Assembly (NCBI GenBank): GCA_038380435.1
Contig: JAWZYU010000699.1
Span: 1 to 64,000 of the forward strand
Reading direction: 5' to 3'
DNA: 64,000 nucleotides
Origin: Ryuthela nishihirai
Taxonomy: Eukaryota > Arthropoda > Arachnida > Araneae > Heptathelidae
Shown here: in pieces, positions 62,201 to 64,000 of the stretch
How positions within the stretch are numbered: position 1 is the stretch's first letter
Layout of the letters: each line of letters opens with the position of its first letter
Made by a program: the position numbers and the translations under genes
Notes under the pieces: generated by a model
What the model was told of the DNA's origin: nothing
Seen by the model: only the letters and a program-made list of their open reading frames with translations
Database searches by the model: none

Positions 62201-63126
62201 GTGACTTAGTTGCAGCTGCAGCCAGTCTTGAAAAGTCTAAGAAGGCTGTTTTTACTTACAGTTTCGATTTTAAGAGTGGGAAAGATGCATAGAATGCTGG
62301 GATAAATGATATAAATATTAGAAATAATTCTGGTAATGTTGAAATAGGTTTATGACAGAAAAAGAATATAAAACAGGAGGAAAAATAGTGGTACATACTT
62401 TGTAATCCCAAAAATCTTCTGTCTTTAAAAATAGCATTTTTTTTTTTGTTAATTTTCAGGAGATTTTTGAAAATTTAAGGAAAAAATTTGTTGATAATAG
62501 TTCAAATCAAACTTGTGAGTTTAAATAAGGGGGTTGCTTCAGCAAAAAATAAAGTTAACATACAAAACGGCAATACCATATAGCACTTCTAAGAAACGGC
62601 AATCAGATAGCTTTAACAAGCCCTTTATATTGTATTTTAATAAAATTTGCCTCAAATGAAAAAAGAAAATATTATTTTTCATGCCTGAATTACATATTTT
62701 TTATGATATATATATATAAGAAAAATTTAAAACAGCAATTTTCATTTTTTTTTAAATCTATTTTTTTATTCTACTAAAAATGTGTATATGCATCCTCAGC
62801 CTATATTTGTGCATTCTGTGAGCACATACATACAACATGGACACTAGAAGAGTTAAACTTTATAACTTTTTTTCACATTTTTATCCATATAAGTATAAAT
62901 TAAGAACTGCCTATATAACAAGATGTTAATTAGAGCACACATTTGTCAGTTTTTTTCAGTCTTGTAACAAACTGTTACTGTATTAAACACAATATAAATA
63001 GAAATAAGTATCAAAATATTGTACCTGAACATTTATATTTATTCTTCCAATGTCAAGAAATATTTTGCATATATCTACATCGCCACCTCTTGCAGCAAGA
63101 TGGAGGCAAGTCATTCCTTCTTCACC
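14060..63126 (-). CDS. EHMT: EHMT (G9a/GLP-type) histone H3K9 methyltransferase, 3' 13 coding exons
   Basis: Nuclear enzyme that reads and writes H3K9me1/2. Exons, in transcript order: 63025-63126, 57993-58097, 53845-53960, 50345-50383, 40763-40826, 37810-37916, 34655-34799, 32104-32181, 30195-30310, 29588-29674, 25343-25421, 18839-19014, 14060-14225. All junctions are GT/AG with matching phases, giving 1380 nt (459 residues plus stop) with no frameshift. Numbering from the first visible residue: ankyrin repeats about 1-160; cage residues W39, W44, E47, W77; pre-SET cysteines 228, 230, 234, 239, 241, 271, 275, 277, 281; SET about 291-409 with Y321, N366-H367, C369, F406 and Y408; post-SET C422, C424, C429. 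These match known G9a/GLP functional residues, recalled from the family. The N-terminal region and promoter lie beyond the window. The protein ends 30 residues after the last post-SET cysteine. EHMT1 versus EHMT2 is not meaningful in an invertebrate with a single gene. Confidence 0.96.
14226..16299. other. EHMT intron, left part, mostly unassigned
   Basis: AT-rich intron. The only recognisable item is a 28-bp SINE-B tail at 15327-15354 (tcaagcagctgcttgccacag). A (TA)n run is at 15462-15476. ORF 15477-15674 shows no family signature. Confidence 0.5.
15327..15354 (-). repeat. SINE-B tail fragment
   Basis: Contains the family's palindrome CAAGCAGCTGCTTG followed by CCACAG, in minus orientation. 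Too short to show the rest of the element. Confidence 0.6.
16300..17464 (+). pseudogene. mariner transposase remnant
   Basis: Translation in shifting frames gives WMCKFREG and then EDLPCAGRP (N-terminal DNA-binding part), [16 protein letters not shown] (first catalytic Asp), [11 protein letters not shown] (second) and [15 protein letters not shown] (third). This is the mariner D,D,D signature, usually written VTGDE, HDNA and APxDF. Only 33 residues separate the second and third Asp, one fewer than usual for mariner. Stops and frameshifts make it non-functional. It sits in the intron between the last two EHMT exons. Confidence 0.88.
17590..17700 (+). repeat. Partial duplicate of mariner interior
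   Basis: Repeats 16957-17046 of the mariner (gacaccttatctgaaaaaat, then ttgtttctttgcccaaaatg, gagatggagcagcaacca), about 550 bp downstream in the same orientation. Either a second truncated copy or a local duplication. Confidence 0.75.
17855..18520 (+). pseudogene. Penelope-like element 3' end with GIY-YIG endonuclease
   Basis: An open stretch of 168 codons carries [20 protein letters not shown], the YIG half of a GIY-YIG nuclease, as found at the C-terminus of Penelope-like reverse transcriptases. After the stop, other frames continue FTEDG and [10 protein letters not shown], seen in the sister copy at 43.3-44.8 kb. No reverse transcriptase core precedes it, so it is a 5'-truncated insertion. 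Nuclease activity is unlikely because the Gly-Ile-Tyr half is not convincing. Confidence 0.75.
18839..19014 (-). CDS. EHMT: EHMT exon: SET catalytic core (347-405)
   Basis: Largest exon at 176 nt, acceptor TTTCAG. It encodes [20 protein letters not shown] then [13 protein letters not shown], and ends EELGG-split. RFINH gives the SAM-binding Asn-His pair, and C369 is the zinc ligand shared with post-SET. The donor after GAATTAGG is GTATTT, weaker than the others, but the phase requires it and the next exon resumes with FDYG. Confidence 0.97.
19015..19739. other. EHMT intron sequence, unassigned
   Basis: AT-rich intron with no recognised element. The 80-codon ORF at 19462-19704 has no family signature. 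Confidence 0.45.
19740..19982 (-). pseudogene. LINE fragment
   Basis: Minus-strand translation [20 protein letters not shown] then IMARWTELF. It aligns with the linker of the LINE at 21.5-24.0 kb ([27 protein letters not shown]). It lies about 1.5 kb from that copy in opposite orientation. Confidence 0.8.
19983..20587. other. EHMT intron sequence, unassigned
   Basis: No recognised element. Confidence 0.4.
20588..20616 (-). repeat. SINE-A terminal fragment
   Basis: gggttgggttcttttacctc followed by tgagtgg matches the last 29 bases of SINE-A. The rest is absent. It lies about 300 bp from the nearly full-length copy. Confidence 0.6.
20921..21302 (-). mobile_element. SINE-A with target-site duplication
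   Basis: Nearly complete minus-strand copy. It is flanked by gaattgcttggct (20908-20920) and gaactgcttggct (21303-21315), a 13-bp duplication with one mismatch. It retains CpG in cgcacacggggccgcgg, so it is relatively young. Confidence 0.92.
21473..24013 (+). pseudogene. Non-LTR retrotransposon (LINE) with endonuclease and reverse transcriptase
   Basis: Layout: APE-type endonuclease ([27 protein letters not shown], later SDHYLVKS); linker [19 protein letters not shown]; reverse transcriptase with [37 protein letters not shown] as the catalytic motif, and [14 protein letters not shown]-terminal [17 protein letters not shown] and RNILGIRW. It ends in (GAT)n after gctgcttgag. The 9-bp atatcccac occurs on both sides (21464-21472, 24014-24022), suggesting a 5'-truncated insertion. 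At least four frame changes, so inactive. Clade not assigned. Confidence 0.9.
24480..24840. repeat. Fragment of dispersed hAT-like repeat (R4)
   Basis: The stretch gggcagagattttgccagta..aataccc followed by cccaaagttacaacaaaata and a degenerate aactattat matches 26325-26400 and 58600-58670. It includes a G run at about 24507-24517. Boundaries are approximate. Confidence 0.5.
24916..25123 (-). mobile_element. SINE-B, full-length copy with target-site duplication
   Basis: Minus-strand copy of 208 bp. On its own strand: A box tggccgagtgg, B box gggttcgagcccc, body gctgaggtcctgccatcc, palindrome caagcagctgcttg, and a (TTTA)n tail. Flanked by a perfect 15-bp duplication ttatatacatatata (24901-24915, 25124-25138). 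The head is tRNA-derived; the exact parent tRNA is uncertain (Ser/Leu-like). Confidence 0.93.
25343..25421 (-). CDS. EHMT: EHMT exon: SET domain middle (320-346)
   Basis: Exon of 79 nt, acceptor GCTAG, donor GTGAGT. It encodes [20 protein letters not shown] then FDLDNR. The Tyr of EYVGE (Y321) is a conserved active-site residue. [10 protein letters not shown] is near-invariant in EHMT proteins. Confidence 0.96.
25422..26260. other. EHMT intron, mostly unassigned
   Basis: AT-rich. A tRNA-like minus-strand fragment at about 25880-25960 (ccagattcaaacatgggat, then tctatcagttgaactaatg) is the only recognisable item. A (TA)n tract lies at 25761-25774. Confidence 0.45.
26261..26520. repeat. hAT-like non-autonomous repeat (R4) with internal hairpin
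   Basis: Starts caatagtttctgaactgtgg, resembling hAT-type ends (cagtggttcccaaactgtgg), and shares its body with 58356-58890. It contains a near-perfect hairpin at 26405-26463 (tccataggtgcata .. tatgcacctatgga). Confidence 0.55.
26680..27960 (+). pseudogene. Tc1-like transposase remnant
   Basis: About 27476-27560 reads WNHVIF then [17 protein letters not shown], the first catalytic Asp block (usual FTDESRF; here the Asp-Glu is Asp-Lys). The 3' part gives NELWTQDNN, then [17 protein letters not shown] and finally GGHTTY, typical Tc1 C-terminal blocks. Several frame changes. A segment tttgtttggcaatgctgcca appears at both 26519 and 27079, so there is an internal duplication or a second insertion. 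Confidence 0.72.
28180..28420. repeat. R4-related repeat segment
   Basis: tggttttgagtcaatcttg, then gcaggtctatatattttccgagtgg and tttaatagaaaat correspond to 58785-58870. Boundaries uncertain. Confidence 0.5.
28421..29283. other. EHMT intron, unassigned
   Basis: AT-rich intron with a 13-base G run (28455-28467). No element recognised. Confidence 0.45.
29284..29374 (-). repeat. tRNA-like short repeat
   Basis: tggtttctcatacaacatac, then aaacac and cacgctaaccactagaccaggtag. The same arrangement recurs at 58511-58602. Its minus strand begins with an A-box-like ctggtctagtggttagc. Probably a tRNA-derived SINE fragment. Confidence 0.5.
29588..29674 (-). CDS. EHMT: EHMT exon: start of SET domain (291-320)
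   Basis: Exon of 87 nt, acceptor TTACAG, donor GTAAGT. It encodes [20 protein letters not shown] and KGTFICE. GWGVR is the first SET motif and contributes to S-adenosylmethionine binding in this family. Confidence 0.96.
30195..30310 (-). CDS. EHMT: EHMT exon: pre-SET zinc cluster, second half (253-291)
   Basis: Exon of 116 nt, acceptor TTTCTAG, donor GTAAGT. It encodes [17 protein letters not shown] and [16 protein letters not shown]. It supplies the last four pre-SET cysteines (Cx3CxCx3C) and the NRVVQ.G junction to SET. Confidence 0.95.
30311..31523. other. EHMT intron, unassigned
   Basis: AT-rich. The 115-codon ORF 30971-31318 (+) has a hydrophobic N-terminal stretch ([11 protein letters not shown]) that could pass for a signal peptide, but no family signature or splice context. 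I do not call it a gene. Confidence 0.45.
31539..31928 (+). mobile_element. SINE-A reference copy, 390 bp, young
   Basis: Head gcgggggtggctcagttggt (A box tggctcagttgg), tRNA-Thr-like anticodon region ctcgtaa, B box ggttcaagtcc. The body of about 300 bp is shared with nine other copies. The end is aaaacaacccaacaacccaa. Flanked by a perfect 15-bp duplication ctcctttaacaacaa (31524-31538, 31929-31943). CpG-rich, so recently inserted. SINEs are moved by LINE enzymes; no 3' sharing with the LINEs here was seen. Confidence 0.95.
31944..32103. other. EHMT intron spacer
   Basis: Short AT-rich spacer between the SINE and the donor of the pre-SET exon. Confidence 0.4.
32104..32181 (-). CDS. EHMT: EHMT exon: pre-SET zinc cluster, first half (227-252)
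   Basis: Phase-0 exon of 78 nt, acceptor TTTGCAG, donor GTATGA. It encodes [20 protein letters not shown] then KCWYDK. The CxCx3Cx4CxC spacing is that of the SUV39/G9a pre-SET triangular zinc cluster, giving five of its nine cysteines. Confidence 0.95.
32182..32792. other. EHMT intron, unassigned
   Basis: AT-rich. No element recognised. Confidence 0.4.
32793..33965 (+). pseudogene. Tc1-like transposase, frameshifted
   Basis: About 33352 reads [20 protein letters not shown] (first catalytic Asp). ORF 33536-33757 carries [19 protein letters not shown] (second Asp), and ORF 33717-33965, in another frame, carries [19 protein letters not shown] (catalytic Glu) and ends VCGGPTSYY. The C-terminal half is still well preserved, but one frameshift splits the second and third catalytic residues. 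No clear terminal inverted repeats found. Confidence 0.85.
33974..34236 (+). mobile_element. SINE-A, 5'-truncated copy
   Basis: Begins within the body (actgatgggagcttgggct), runs through gatgttaagacatggcccca and ends agtaaaacagcccaacctt. No tRNA head. Immediately downstream of the Tc1 remnant and an (AT)n tract. Confidence 0.85.
34237..34654. other. EHMT intron spacer
   Basis: AT-rich; no element recognised. Confidence 0.4.
34655..34799 (-). CDS. EHMT: EHMT exon: pre-SET N-terminal part (178-226)
   Basis: Exon of 145 nt, acceptor TTTTAG, donor GTAATT. It contains [19 protein letters not shown] and [19 protein letters not shown]. These match the family's ARGyE..PIPCVN.VD and NC.TS.MNID.NIT.LQ blocks. 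The PCVN cysteine seen in vertebrates is Val here, but the nine zinc cysteines are in the following two exons. Confidence 0.94.
34800..35617. other. EHMT intron, unassigned
   Basis: AT-rich. A phrase gatacttaatgtgagacaca recurs (35487 and 35582), showing a local duplication. No element recognised. Confidence 0.4.
35618..35752 (+). mobile_element. SINE-A 3' fragment
   Basis: catctttctcctaacagctg, then tctgagcccttaggatcctt and agtgatgctcagaggta, matching the last third of SINE-A with many changes. Confidence 0.7.
35851..36213 (+). mobile_element. SINE-A, old plus-strand copy
   Basis: G-run start, then ttggcttaattagtaatgtg (decayed A box) and the full body to cactcagatgtaaacccaa. Almost all CpG lost. 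It lies 44 bp from an inverted young copy (36258-36642). Confidence 0.8.
36258..36642 (-). mobile_element. SINE-A, young minus-strand copy
   Basis: Complete 385-bp copy with intact CpG-rich body and tRNA-like head (complement ends gactgagccacccccgccc). The 11-bp duplication gctaccacagg flanks it (36247-36257, 36643-36653). Confidence 0.94.
36725..37400 (+). pseudogene. Tc1-like transposase remnant
   Basis: [20 protein letters not shown] (usual FTDES; the catalytic Asp is Asn here), then [11 protein letters not shown] and a decayed [17 protein letters not shown] (usual SPDLNPIEHVWDALGRQI). Multiple frame breaks and a mutated catalytic residue. Confidence 0.75.
37401..37809. other. EHMT intron, unassigned
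   Basis: AT-rich; no element recognised. Confidence 0.4.
37810..37916 (-). CDS. EHMT: EHMT exon: ankyrin to pre-SET linker (143-178)
   Basis: Exon of 107 nt with acceptor TTTTTAG and donor GTAAAA. It encodes [16 protein letters not shown], corresponding to the family's final capping helix (vWxALqmNr), then a basic linker ending EQVIF. The AG overhang joins the next exon to give RDISRG, the start of the conserved pre-SET entry (CRDvARGyE in G9a). Confidence 0.9.
38053..38127. repeat. Inverted partner of 38893-38965
   Basis: gcaagtgcaatatgacataa, ccatgtaatatgcaagag and cataatggaggtg match, inverted, 38893-38965 inside the palindromic element. A separate fragment of that repeat. Confidence 0.65.
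38140..39770 (-). pseudogene. Tc1-like transposon split by a palindrome
   Basis: The minus strand reads [13 protein letters not shown] at about 39340 (first catalytic Asp block). On the other side of the insertion, at about 38350-38460, it reads degraded pieces corresponding to DNAPPH.A..DFLE and KIFKG...SDPWTHI. The palindromic repeat 38635-39196 lies between them, so it inserted into the transposase gene. Heavily decayed. Confidence 0.65.
38635..39196. repeat. Palindromic (foldback-like) element, about 560 bp
   Basis: Left arm 38635-38852 and right arm 38990-39196 are inverted copies: tacatttaataaaactctat .. its complement; acaggagtacagaggtgtaa; aaatggatgccaagatggca. The central segment carries a second short palindrome (aattctttaagaatt). 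No protein encoded. Confidence 0.85.
39771..40762. other. EHMT intron with a tRNA-like segment
   Basis: At about 39830-39875 ctggcatagtggttaggcag then gcgactgttcc resembles a tRNA A-box region, followed by about 130 bp of unassigned sequence. It may be another SINE family, but there is only one copy. The rest is AT-rich. Confidence 0.4.
40763..40826 (-). CDS. EHMT: EHMT exon: end of ankyrin domain (121-142)
   Basis: Exon of 64 nt, acceptor TTGTTTAG and donor GTATGC. It encodes [20 protein letters not shown], aligned with the LFLSR...NKEGETPL stretch of GLP. The exon closes in phase 0. Conservation is lower than in the preceding repeats, but the length matches the family. Confidence 0.9.
40827..41494. 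other. EHMT intron, unassigned
   Basis: AT-rich; no element recognised. At 41115-41170 a short imperfect inverted pair (gtgaaatcttgcaatttaat / ccaagatttcacat) can form a hairpin. Confidence 0.4.
41495..41674. repeat. Head-to-head tRNA-like palindrome
   Basis: Right arm: tggtttagtggttagagcac, tctagcatgtatctggagag, gggttcaaatcctgcacca. The left arm is its near-complete inverse (gggattcaaactcacgactc, acatgccaagagtgctctaa, ccactaaactaacca). The A-box ends meet at the centre (41580-41596), and outer ttattgctg / cagcaataa also pair. Arms are about 85 bp. Confidence 0.85.
42181..42810. repeat. Dispersed repeat R3, piggyBac-like end
   Basis: Shared, inverted, with 62165-62870 (agccatctgattgccatttc, then ttagaagtacta; gaagcaacctt; tttgatttgaattattatca; aagactgggtgtagctgca). 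Starts ttaaccctcccgggtcacc, resembling a piggyBac TTAA-CCCT end. No transposase recognised. Confidence 0.65.
42811..43269. other. EHMT intron, unassigned
   Basis: AT-rich; nothing recognised. Confidence 0.4.
43270..44770 (+). pseudogene. Penelope-like element: reverse transcriptase plus GIY-YIG
   Basis: Order of blocks: [16 protein letters not shown] (motif A, Asp codon at 43409); YRQGIG then, beyond a poly-C tract, [18 protein letters not shown] (motif B); YV-stop-D-IFLIW (motif C YVDD, first Asp replaced by TAA at 43734); [40 protein letters not shown] and [16 protein letters not shown] (thumb); VYYIRKT then [13 protein letters not shown] (GIY-YIG part), and a 3' tail ASEFSPKNF. At least two frame changes, at the poly-C and near 43860. 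This is Penelope-type rather than LINE because of the thumb and GIY-YIG order. It interrupts the 3' end of the minus-strand LINE that resumes at 44771. Confidence 0.85.
43571..43625. repeat. Small hairpin plus 26-base C run inside RT motif B
   Basis: caggcagggc .. gccctgcctg can form a 10-bp stem with loop atag. It is followed by tagtag and 26 C residues (43600-43625), then directly by the ATGGGCTC of motif B. The tract shifts the frame. Confidence 0.85.
45476..45522 (-). ncRNA. Hammerhead ribozyme-like motif, left arm
   Basis: On the minus strand: CCAC, core CTGATGA, one unpaired A, stem GCGC with loop TGATAGGAACG and GCGC, core GAA, short stem AC with loop GCAT and GT, then cleavage-site C, and GTGG closing stem I with CCAC. 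This is the type I hammerhead order with a two-pair stem III, known from Penelope-like elements (Cervera and de la Pena, recalled). The extra A before stem II departs from consensus and may weaken or abolish cleavage. Confidence 0.5.
46013..46059 (+). ncRNA. Hammerhead ribozyme-like motif, right arm (decayed stem II)
   Basis: Inverted partner of 45476-45522, with the same CTGATGA, GAAAC, GTC and CCAC/GTGG pairs. Stem II reads GCAC/GCAC instead of GCGC/GCGC, losing two pairs by what look like CpG changes. Activity unlikely. Confidence 0.4.
47235..47432 (-). mobile_element. SINE-B, nearly full length
   Basis: Minus-strand copy with tail aaataaaaataaatacctcc, palindrome caagcagctgcttg and tRNA-like head (complement ggctcaaacccaggtccctt, ctaaccactcggc). 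It sits inside the endonuclease region of the LINE, so it is younger than that LINE. Confidence 0.9.
48801..49219. other. Unassigned, with 89-codon minus ORF
   Basis: ORF 48974-49243 (minus) shows no recognised family; it overlaps the edge of repeat R2. Probably transposon-derived. Confidence 0.4.
49220..49800. repeat. Dispersed repeat R2
   Basis: Shared, inverted, with 61660-62130: tccataatggattgtttac, tttggtccagcatattggat; ttaaaccttagttttcctttc; gctggccacaacttgttgct; gtcttggatacagaagcaaa. No coding potential recognised. Confidence 0.7.
49840..50035. repeat. tRNA-like palindrome
   Basis: The 36-bp stretch beginning cccatgtctcctggaaatat and ending ttccaggagacatggg is a perfect palindrome (49938-49973). 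It is followed by B-box-like gggttcgaatcccac and aaaaccaattttttttcagc, the inverse of the 9640-9990 repeat. Confidence 0.75.
50345..50383 (-). CDS. EHMT: EHMT 39-nt exon: ankyrin repeat (108-121)
   Basis: Very short exon. The acceptor is TTTTTTCCAG and the donor GTAAGT. It supplies [12 protein letters not shown], and its one-base and two-base overhangs restore the split Leu and Val codons of its neighbours. A gene finder would easily miss it, but without it the ankyrin repeat and the reading frame both break. Confidence 0.93.
50384..52026. other. EHMT intron, unassigned
   Basis: About 1.6 kb AT-rich with no recognised element. A local echo, aaagattctggtagtaaaaa then tctggtagtaatggaat (51204-51270), shows a small duplication. 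ORF 51044-51301 has no family signature. Confidence 0.45.
52027..53670 (-). mobile_element. Tc1-like transposon with intact ends
   Basis: Terminal inverted repeats cactggtttccataaattaa at both ends, each bounded by TA (52025-52026, 53671-53672), the hallmark Tc1/mariner target duplication. 1644 bp. The minus-strand transposase remnant includes [54 protein letters not shown] and, downstream in other frames, [17 protein letters not shown] and PDLNLIEM. The catalytic Glu region is further split by a hAT-like MITE. Ends are well preserved but the protein is broken. Confidence 0.93.
52415..52577. mobile_element. hAT-like MITE nested in the Tc1-like element
   Basis: 163 bp with inverted ends TAGAGGTTCTCAA and TTGAGAACCACTG, flanked by CCCTAGAG and CCTTAGAG (8 bp, one mismatch), the size expected for hAT. 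No ORF. Confidence 0.82.
53845..53960 (-). CDS. EHMT: EHMT exon: ankyrin repeats (70-108)
   Basis: Exon of 116 nt, acceptor TTGTAG, donor GTAAGT, ending two bases into a Leu codon. It encodes [19 protein letters not shown] and then VNEHGDSP. The W77 of LHWAA is the remaining tryptophan of the methyl-lysine cage. HGDSPLHIAARE is completed by the next exon. Confidence 0.95.
53961..55220. other. EHMT intron with an unrecognised 134-codon ORF
   Basis: ORF 54334-54738 (minus) encodes 134 residues including a stretch [14 protein letters not shown] do not recognise it. It lies 3' of the PLE at 55221-55880 on the same strand and could be a diverged continuation (KYIGIKS near 55060 is reminiscent of YIG). 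No start or splice context supports a host gene. Confidence 0.45.
55221..55880 (-). pseudogene. Second Penelope-like reverse transcriptase fragment
   Basis: Minus strand: [18 protein letters not shown] (motif B), [12 protein letters not shown] (motif C, catalytic YIDD intact, 55701-55716), then [11 protein letters not shown]. In another frame it reads [39 protein letters not shown] and LNKIIKKL (thumb). It is a different lineage from the 43-kb PLE: YIDD not YVDD and little sequence in common. Truncated and frameshifted. Confidence 0.82.
55950..56069 (+). mobile_element. SINE-B, 5'-truncated
   Basis: Starts cgttttctgctgaggtcctg, lacks the tRNA head, and ends in (TTTA)n after gcttgagggggta. 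It directly follows the PLE fragment. Confidence 0.85.
56122..56200. repeat. Near-perfect hairpin
   Basis: Arm aaaagttatgagtttattgc then cagaagagg and its inverse, loop caggca (56161-56166). About 29 bp paired with one mismatch; tgaataaa outside also pairs. No flanking duplication seen. Confidence 0.85.
56201..57299. other. Intron with local duplications
   Basis: Three related blocks of roughly 250 bp each (around 56640, 56940 and 57180) share aacttaatcgctaataat-type sequence, aatatgtaggcatcatcc-type sequence and gcttgtcgc/agcaagctt..cagca stretches. They look like degenerate tandem copies. No gene recognised. Confidence 0.5.
57300..57900 (+). pseudogene. LINE fragment (same family as 21.5 kb)
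   Basis: Nearly identical to 21473-21990: [31 protein letters not shown] and [15 protein letters not shown] (endonuclease). It extends further 5' than the 21-kb copy. It stops within the linker, 93 bp from the EHMT exon at 57993. Confidence 0.88.
57993..58097 (-). CDS. EHMT: EHMT exon: ankyrin repeat with methyl-lysine cage (35-69)
   Basis: Phase-0 exon of 105 nt with acceptor ATAG and donor GTAAGT. It starts [16 protein letters not shown], which is nearly invariant in the family. W39, W44 and E47 correspond to three of the residues forming the H3K9me1/2 pocket of the GLP ankyrin domain (known family structure). It is flanked by LINE fragments in opposite orientations (57300-57900 and 58905-59905). 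Confidence 0.95.
58225..58354. mobile_element. piggyBac-like MITE, 130 bp
   Basis: TTAA followed by ccctttaacgccca at the left; ttggcattaaaggg followed by TTAA at the right. 13-14 bp inverted ends with TTAA target duplication are the piggyBac pattern. The interior is non-coding. Confidence 0.82.
58356..58890. repeat. Dispersed hAT-like repeat (R4), longest copy
   Basis: Starts gcaatggtttccaaattgtgg ggaatgcc, resembling 26261. Includes a tRNA-like segment (58511-58602) also found at 29284, and ends with tggttttgagccagtccttg and gcagatctatattttgtgag matching 28200-28300. Probably composite. Confidence 0.5.
58905..59905 (-). pseudogene. LINE fragment, interrupted by SINE-B
   Basis: The minus strand corresponds to about 22260-23040 of the 21-kb LINE: gctgataaaaatctttgatg, then gctgacaaagcagagg, and agctctctataataacactg. 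SINE-B (59473-59561) sits inside it. Its orientation is opposite to the LINE fragment at 57300-57900. Confidence 0.85.
59473..59561 (-). mobile_element. SINE-B, 5'-truncated, inside LINE
   Basis: Tail aaataaaaaataaataccca, then ctcaagcagctgcttgccac and gacaggagcctgtcagttta; truncated within the body. Confidence 0.85.
59906..60177. other. Intron spacer
   Basis: AT-rich; nothing recognised. Confidence 0.4.
60178..61582. repeat. 1.4-kb element with 0.6-kb inverted arms
   Basis: Left arm 60178-60765 and right arm 60996-61582 are inverted copies end to end (aataatttaataacacgata; cattcttccaggggagtag; caattgcattatcagcgatg; gttaacgtaaggtaataaac). The 230-bp centre holds its own short hairpin (ggcatcct .. 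aggatgcc, about 60963-60984). No transposase. It resembles a foldback-type or non-autonomous DNA transposon. Confidence 0.9.
61660..62130. repeat. Dispersed repeat R2, inverted copy
   Basis: Inverse of 49220-49800 (gcttctgtatccaagatctc; agcaacaagttgcaagccgg; actaaggtttaaatataaa; cactgtaaacaatctac). Confidence 0.7.
62165..62870. repeat. Dispersed repeat R3, inverted copy
   Basis: Inverse of 42181-42810 (agccagtcttgaaaagtcta; gataatagttcaaatcaaac; aagaaacggcaatcagatag). Ends acactagaagagttaa, i.e. a TTAA-bounded end like 42181. R2 and R3 are adjacent here but apart at 42/49 kb. Confidence 0.65.
62871..63024. other. Intron spacer
   Basis: AT-rich spacer next to the ankyrin exon; nothing recognised. 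Confidence 0.4.
63025..63126 (-). CDS. EHMT: EHMT exon: ankyrin repeat (residues 1-34)
   Basis: Phase-0 exon of 102 nt. On the minus strand it follows TTTAG at 63127-63128 and ends CAG|gtac. It encodes an ankyrin helix pair with [12 protein letters not shown], equivalent to GSTCLHLAAKKG of vertebrate GLP, and ends NVQ directly before the conserved DDGGW of the next exon. Earlier ankyrin repeats and the N-terminus must lie beyond the right edge, since no further exon is recognisable to 64000. Confidence 0.92.
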
Positions 63127-63294
63127 CTAAACAAAAGTAAAATTAATCTTTTTCACCTCTGTTATTTTAGCATAAATTCATGCAAAACCTCATATATTTT
63201 GCATTACACAAAGCAATAATATAAAGTTTTTTTAATCTACATTGAACTTTTTACTCATTTCAATATTATTTTAATTGTACTTGCTTATCAGGAA

Positions 63295-63674
63295 AATAGG
63301 GGGTGGGGATGGCTCAATTGGTAGTGTGCCAGGCTCAAAATCTGCAGTTCCCAGTTCGAGTCCCAGCTGGGCCAGTGTTCAGATTTATCTCTGCAAAACT
63401 CCCTGCCCATGGTCAGTAGGGGACACTGATGGGCTTGGAAAGGCCACCATCCAGTGGATGGGAAGTTAAACCGTGGCCCCGAGTGCAAGAGAGCCATACT
63501 CTATACACATTAAAGAACACACTGGATGGCCTTGATGGGAGGCTACCATGTCTCCCAACAGCTGTTCCAGTGGGTCCCTTCCCCCACCTTCTCTGAGCCT
63601 TCAGAGTCCTTGTGACCTGGTCATTTAGTCCACTGTGTGCAAAAAAAGTGCTGCTCAGAGGTAAAACAACCCAA
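63295..63674 (+). mobile_element. SINE-A with target-site duplication
   Basis: Complete copy: ggggatggctcaattggtag head, B box ccagttcgagtccc, body and aaaacaacccaa tail. The 11-bp duplication cttatcaggaa flanks it (63284-63294, 63675-63685). CpG partly decayed (intermediate age). Confidence 0.93.
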
Positions 63675-63685
63675 CTTATCAGGAA

Positions 63686-64000
63686 CTGAAATGTAGAAAA
63701 AAATAAGGGTAATGAAAATATCAAAGATACACATTAGTGAATATGCACACATAGTGAATATGCACTGATGTAAAACTGATGTAAAAGGTTACATGAAATA
63801 TATAGAGGTGTATCCATACACCTTAAACTCTTATGAATTCTTACAACGCTGGTACATATTCCAAAATATTTGTTCATTTGTTTATTTCTAATTTTAATGA
63901 AATTTGATAAATTTAAACCCATAAGTTTTCTGTTAAATTTTACGTTTTCTGGAGATCATATATGCTTAACAGAAAGTCCAAATTGCACATTTTGAAGTAC
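63686..64000. other. EHMT upstream intron, right edge
   Basis: No exon or repeat recognised. The preceding EHMT exon must lie beyond 64000. Confidence 0.45.

Noticed and set aside
1..64000. CRISPR arrays, operons, ribosome binding sites, bacterial origins
   Set aside because: Introns, SINEs and EHMT show this is animal nuclear DNA; no such features are expected or seen.

Overview
This window is AT-rich animal nuclear DNA, with widely spaced exons, long introns full of transposon remains, and two families of tRNA-derived SINE. It holds one recognisable host gene, on the minus strand: the 3' part of an EHMT (G9a/GLP) histone H3 lysine-9 methyltransferase. Thirteen consecutive coding exons (63126 down to the stop at 14060) join with GT/AG junctions and matching phases into an unbroken chain of 459 residues. 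In order the chain has ankyrin repeats with the H3K9me-binding aromatic cage, a nine-cysteine pre-SET, a SET domain and a post-SET. Its first exons lie beyond 64000. The protein fits an invertebrate. A chelicerate or other non-insect arthropod is my guess, but the window does not fix the phylum.

Layout. 1-14059 lies downstream of the gene: sparse AT-rich sequence, SINE copies, tRNA-like repeats and a decayed Tc1-like transposon (12.7-13.7 kb). 14060-40.8 kb carries the SET, pre-SET and last ankyrin exons. Its introns hold a mariner (16.3-17.5 kb), a Penelope-like (PLE) 3' end (17.9-18.5 kb), a LINE of about 2.5 kb (21.5-24.0 kb), four Tc1-like remains and several SINEs. The 9.5-kb intron 40827-50344 is a nest: an L2/CR1-type LINE on the minus strand is interrupted by a PLE (43.3-44.8 kb), by a 1.2-kb palindrome carrying hammerhead-ribozyme-like motifs on both arms (45164-46370), and by a SINE. 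50.3-63.1 kb carries the ankyrin exons, a Tc1-like element with intact ends, a second PLE, LINE fragments, a piggyBac-like MITE and a 1.4-kb inverted-repeat element (60178-61582).

The host gene is intact wherever it can be read, while almost every transposon ORF is broken. Several SINE copies keep clear target-site duplications and CpG-rich sequence and are therefore younger. Other copies of the same SINE have lost CpG to TG/CA, consistent with germline methylation. The most unusual structures are the three large palindromes and the head-to-head tRNA-like palindromes. The palindrome at 45 kb looks like two inverted PLE pseudo-LTRs with hammerhead-like cores.
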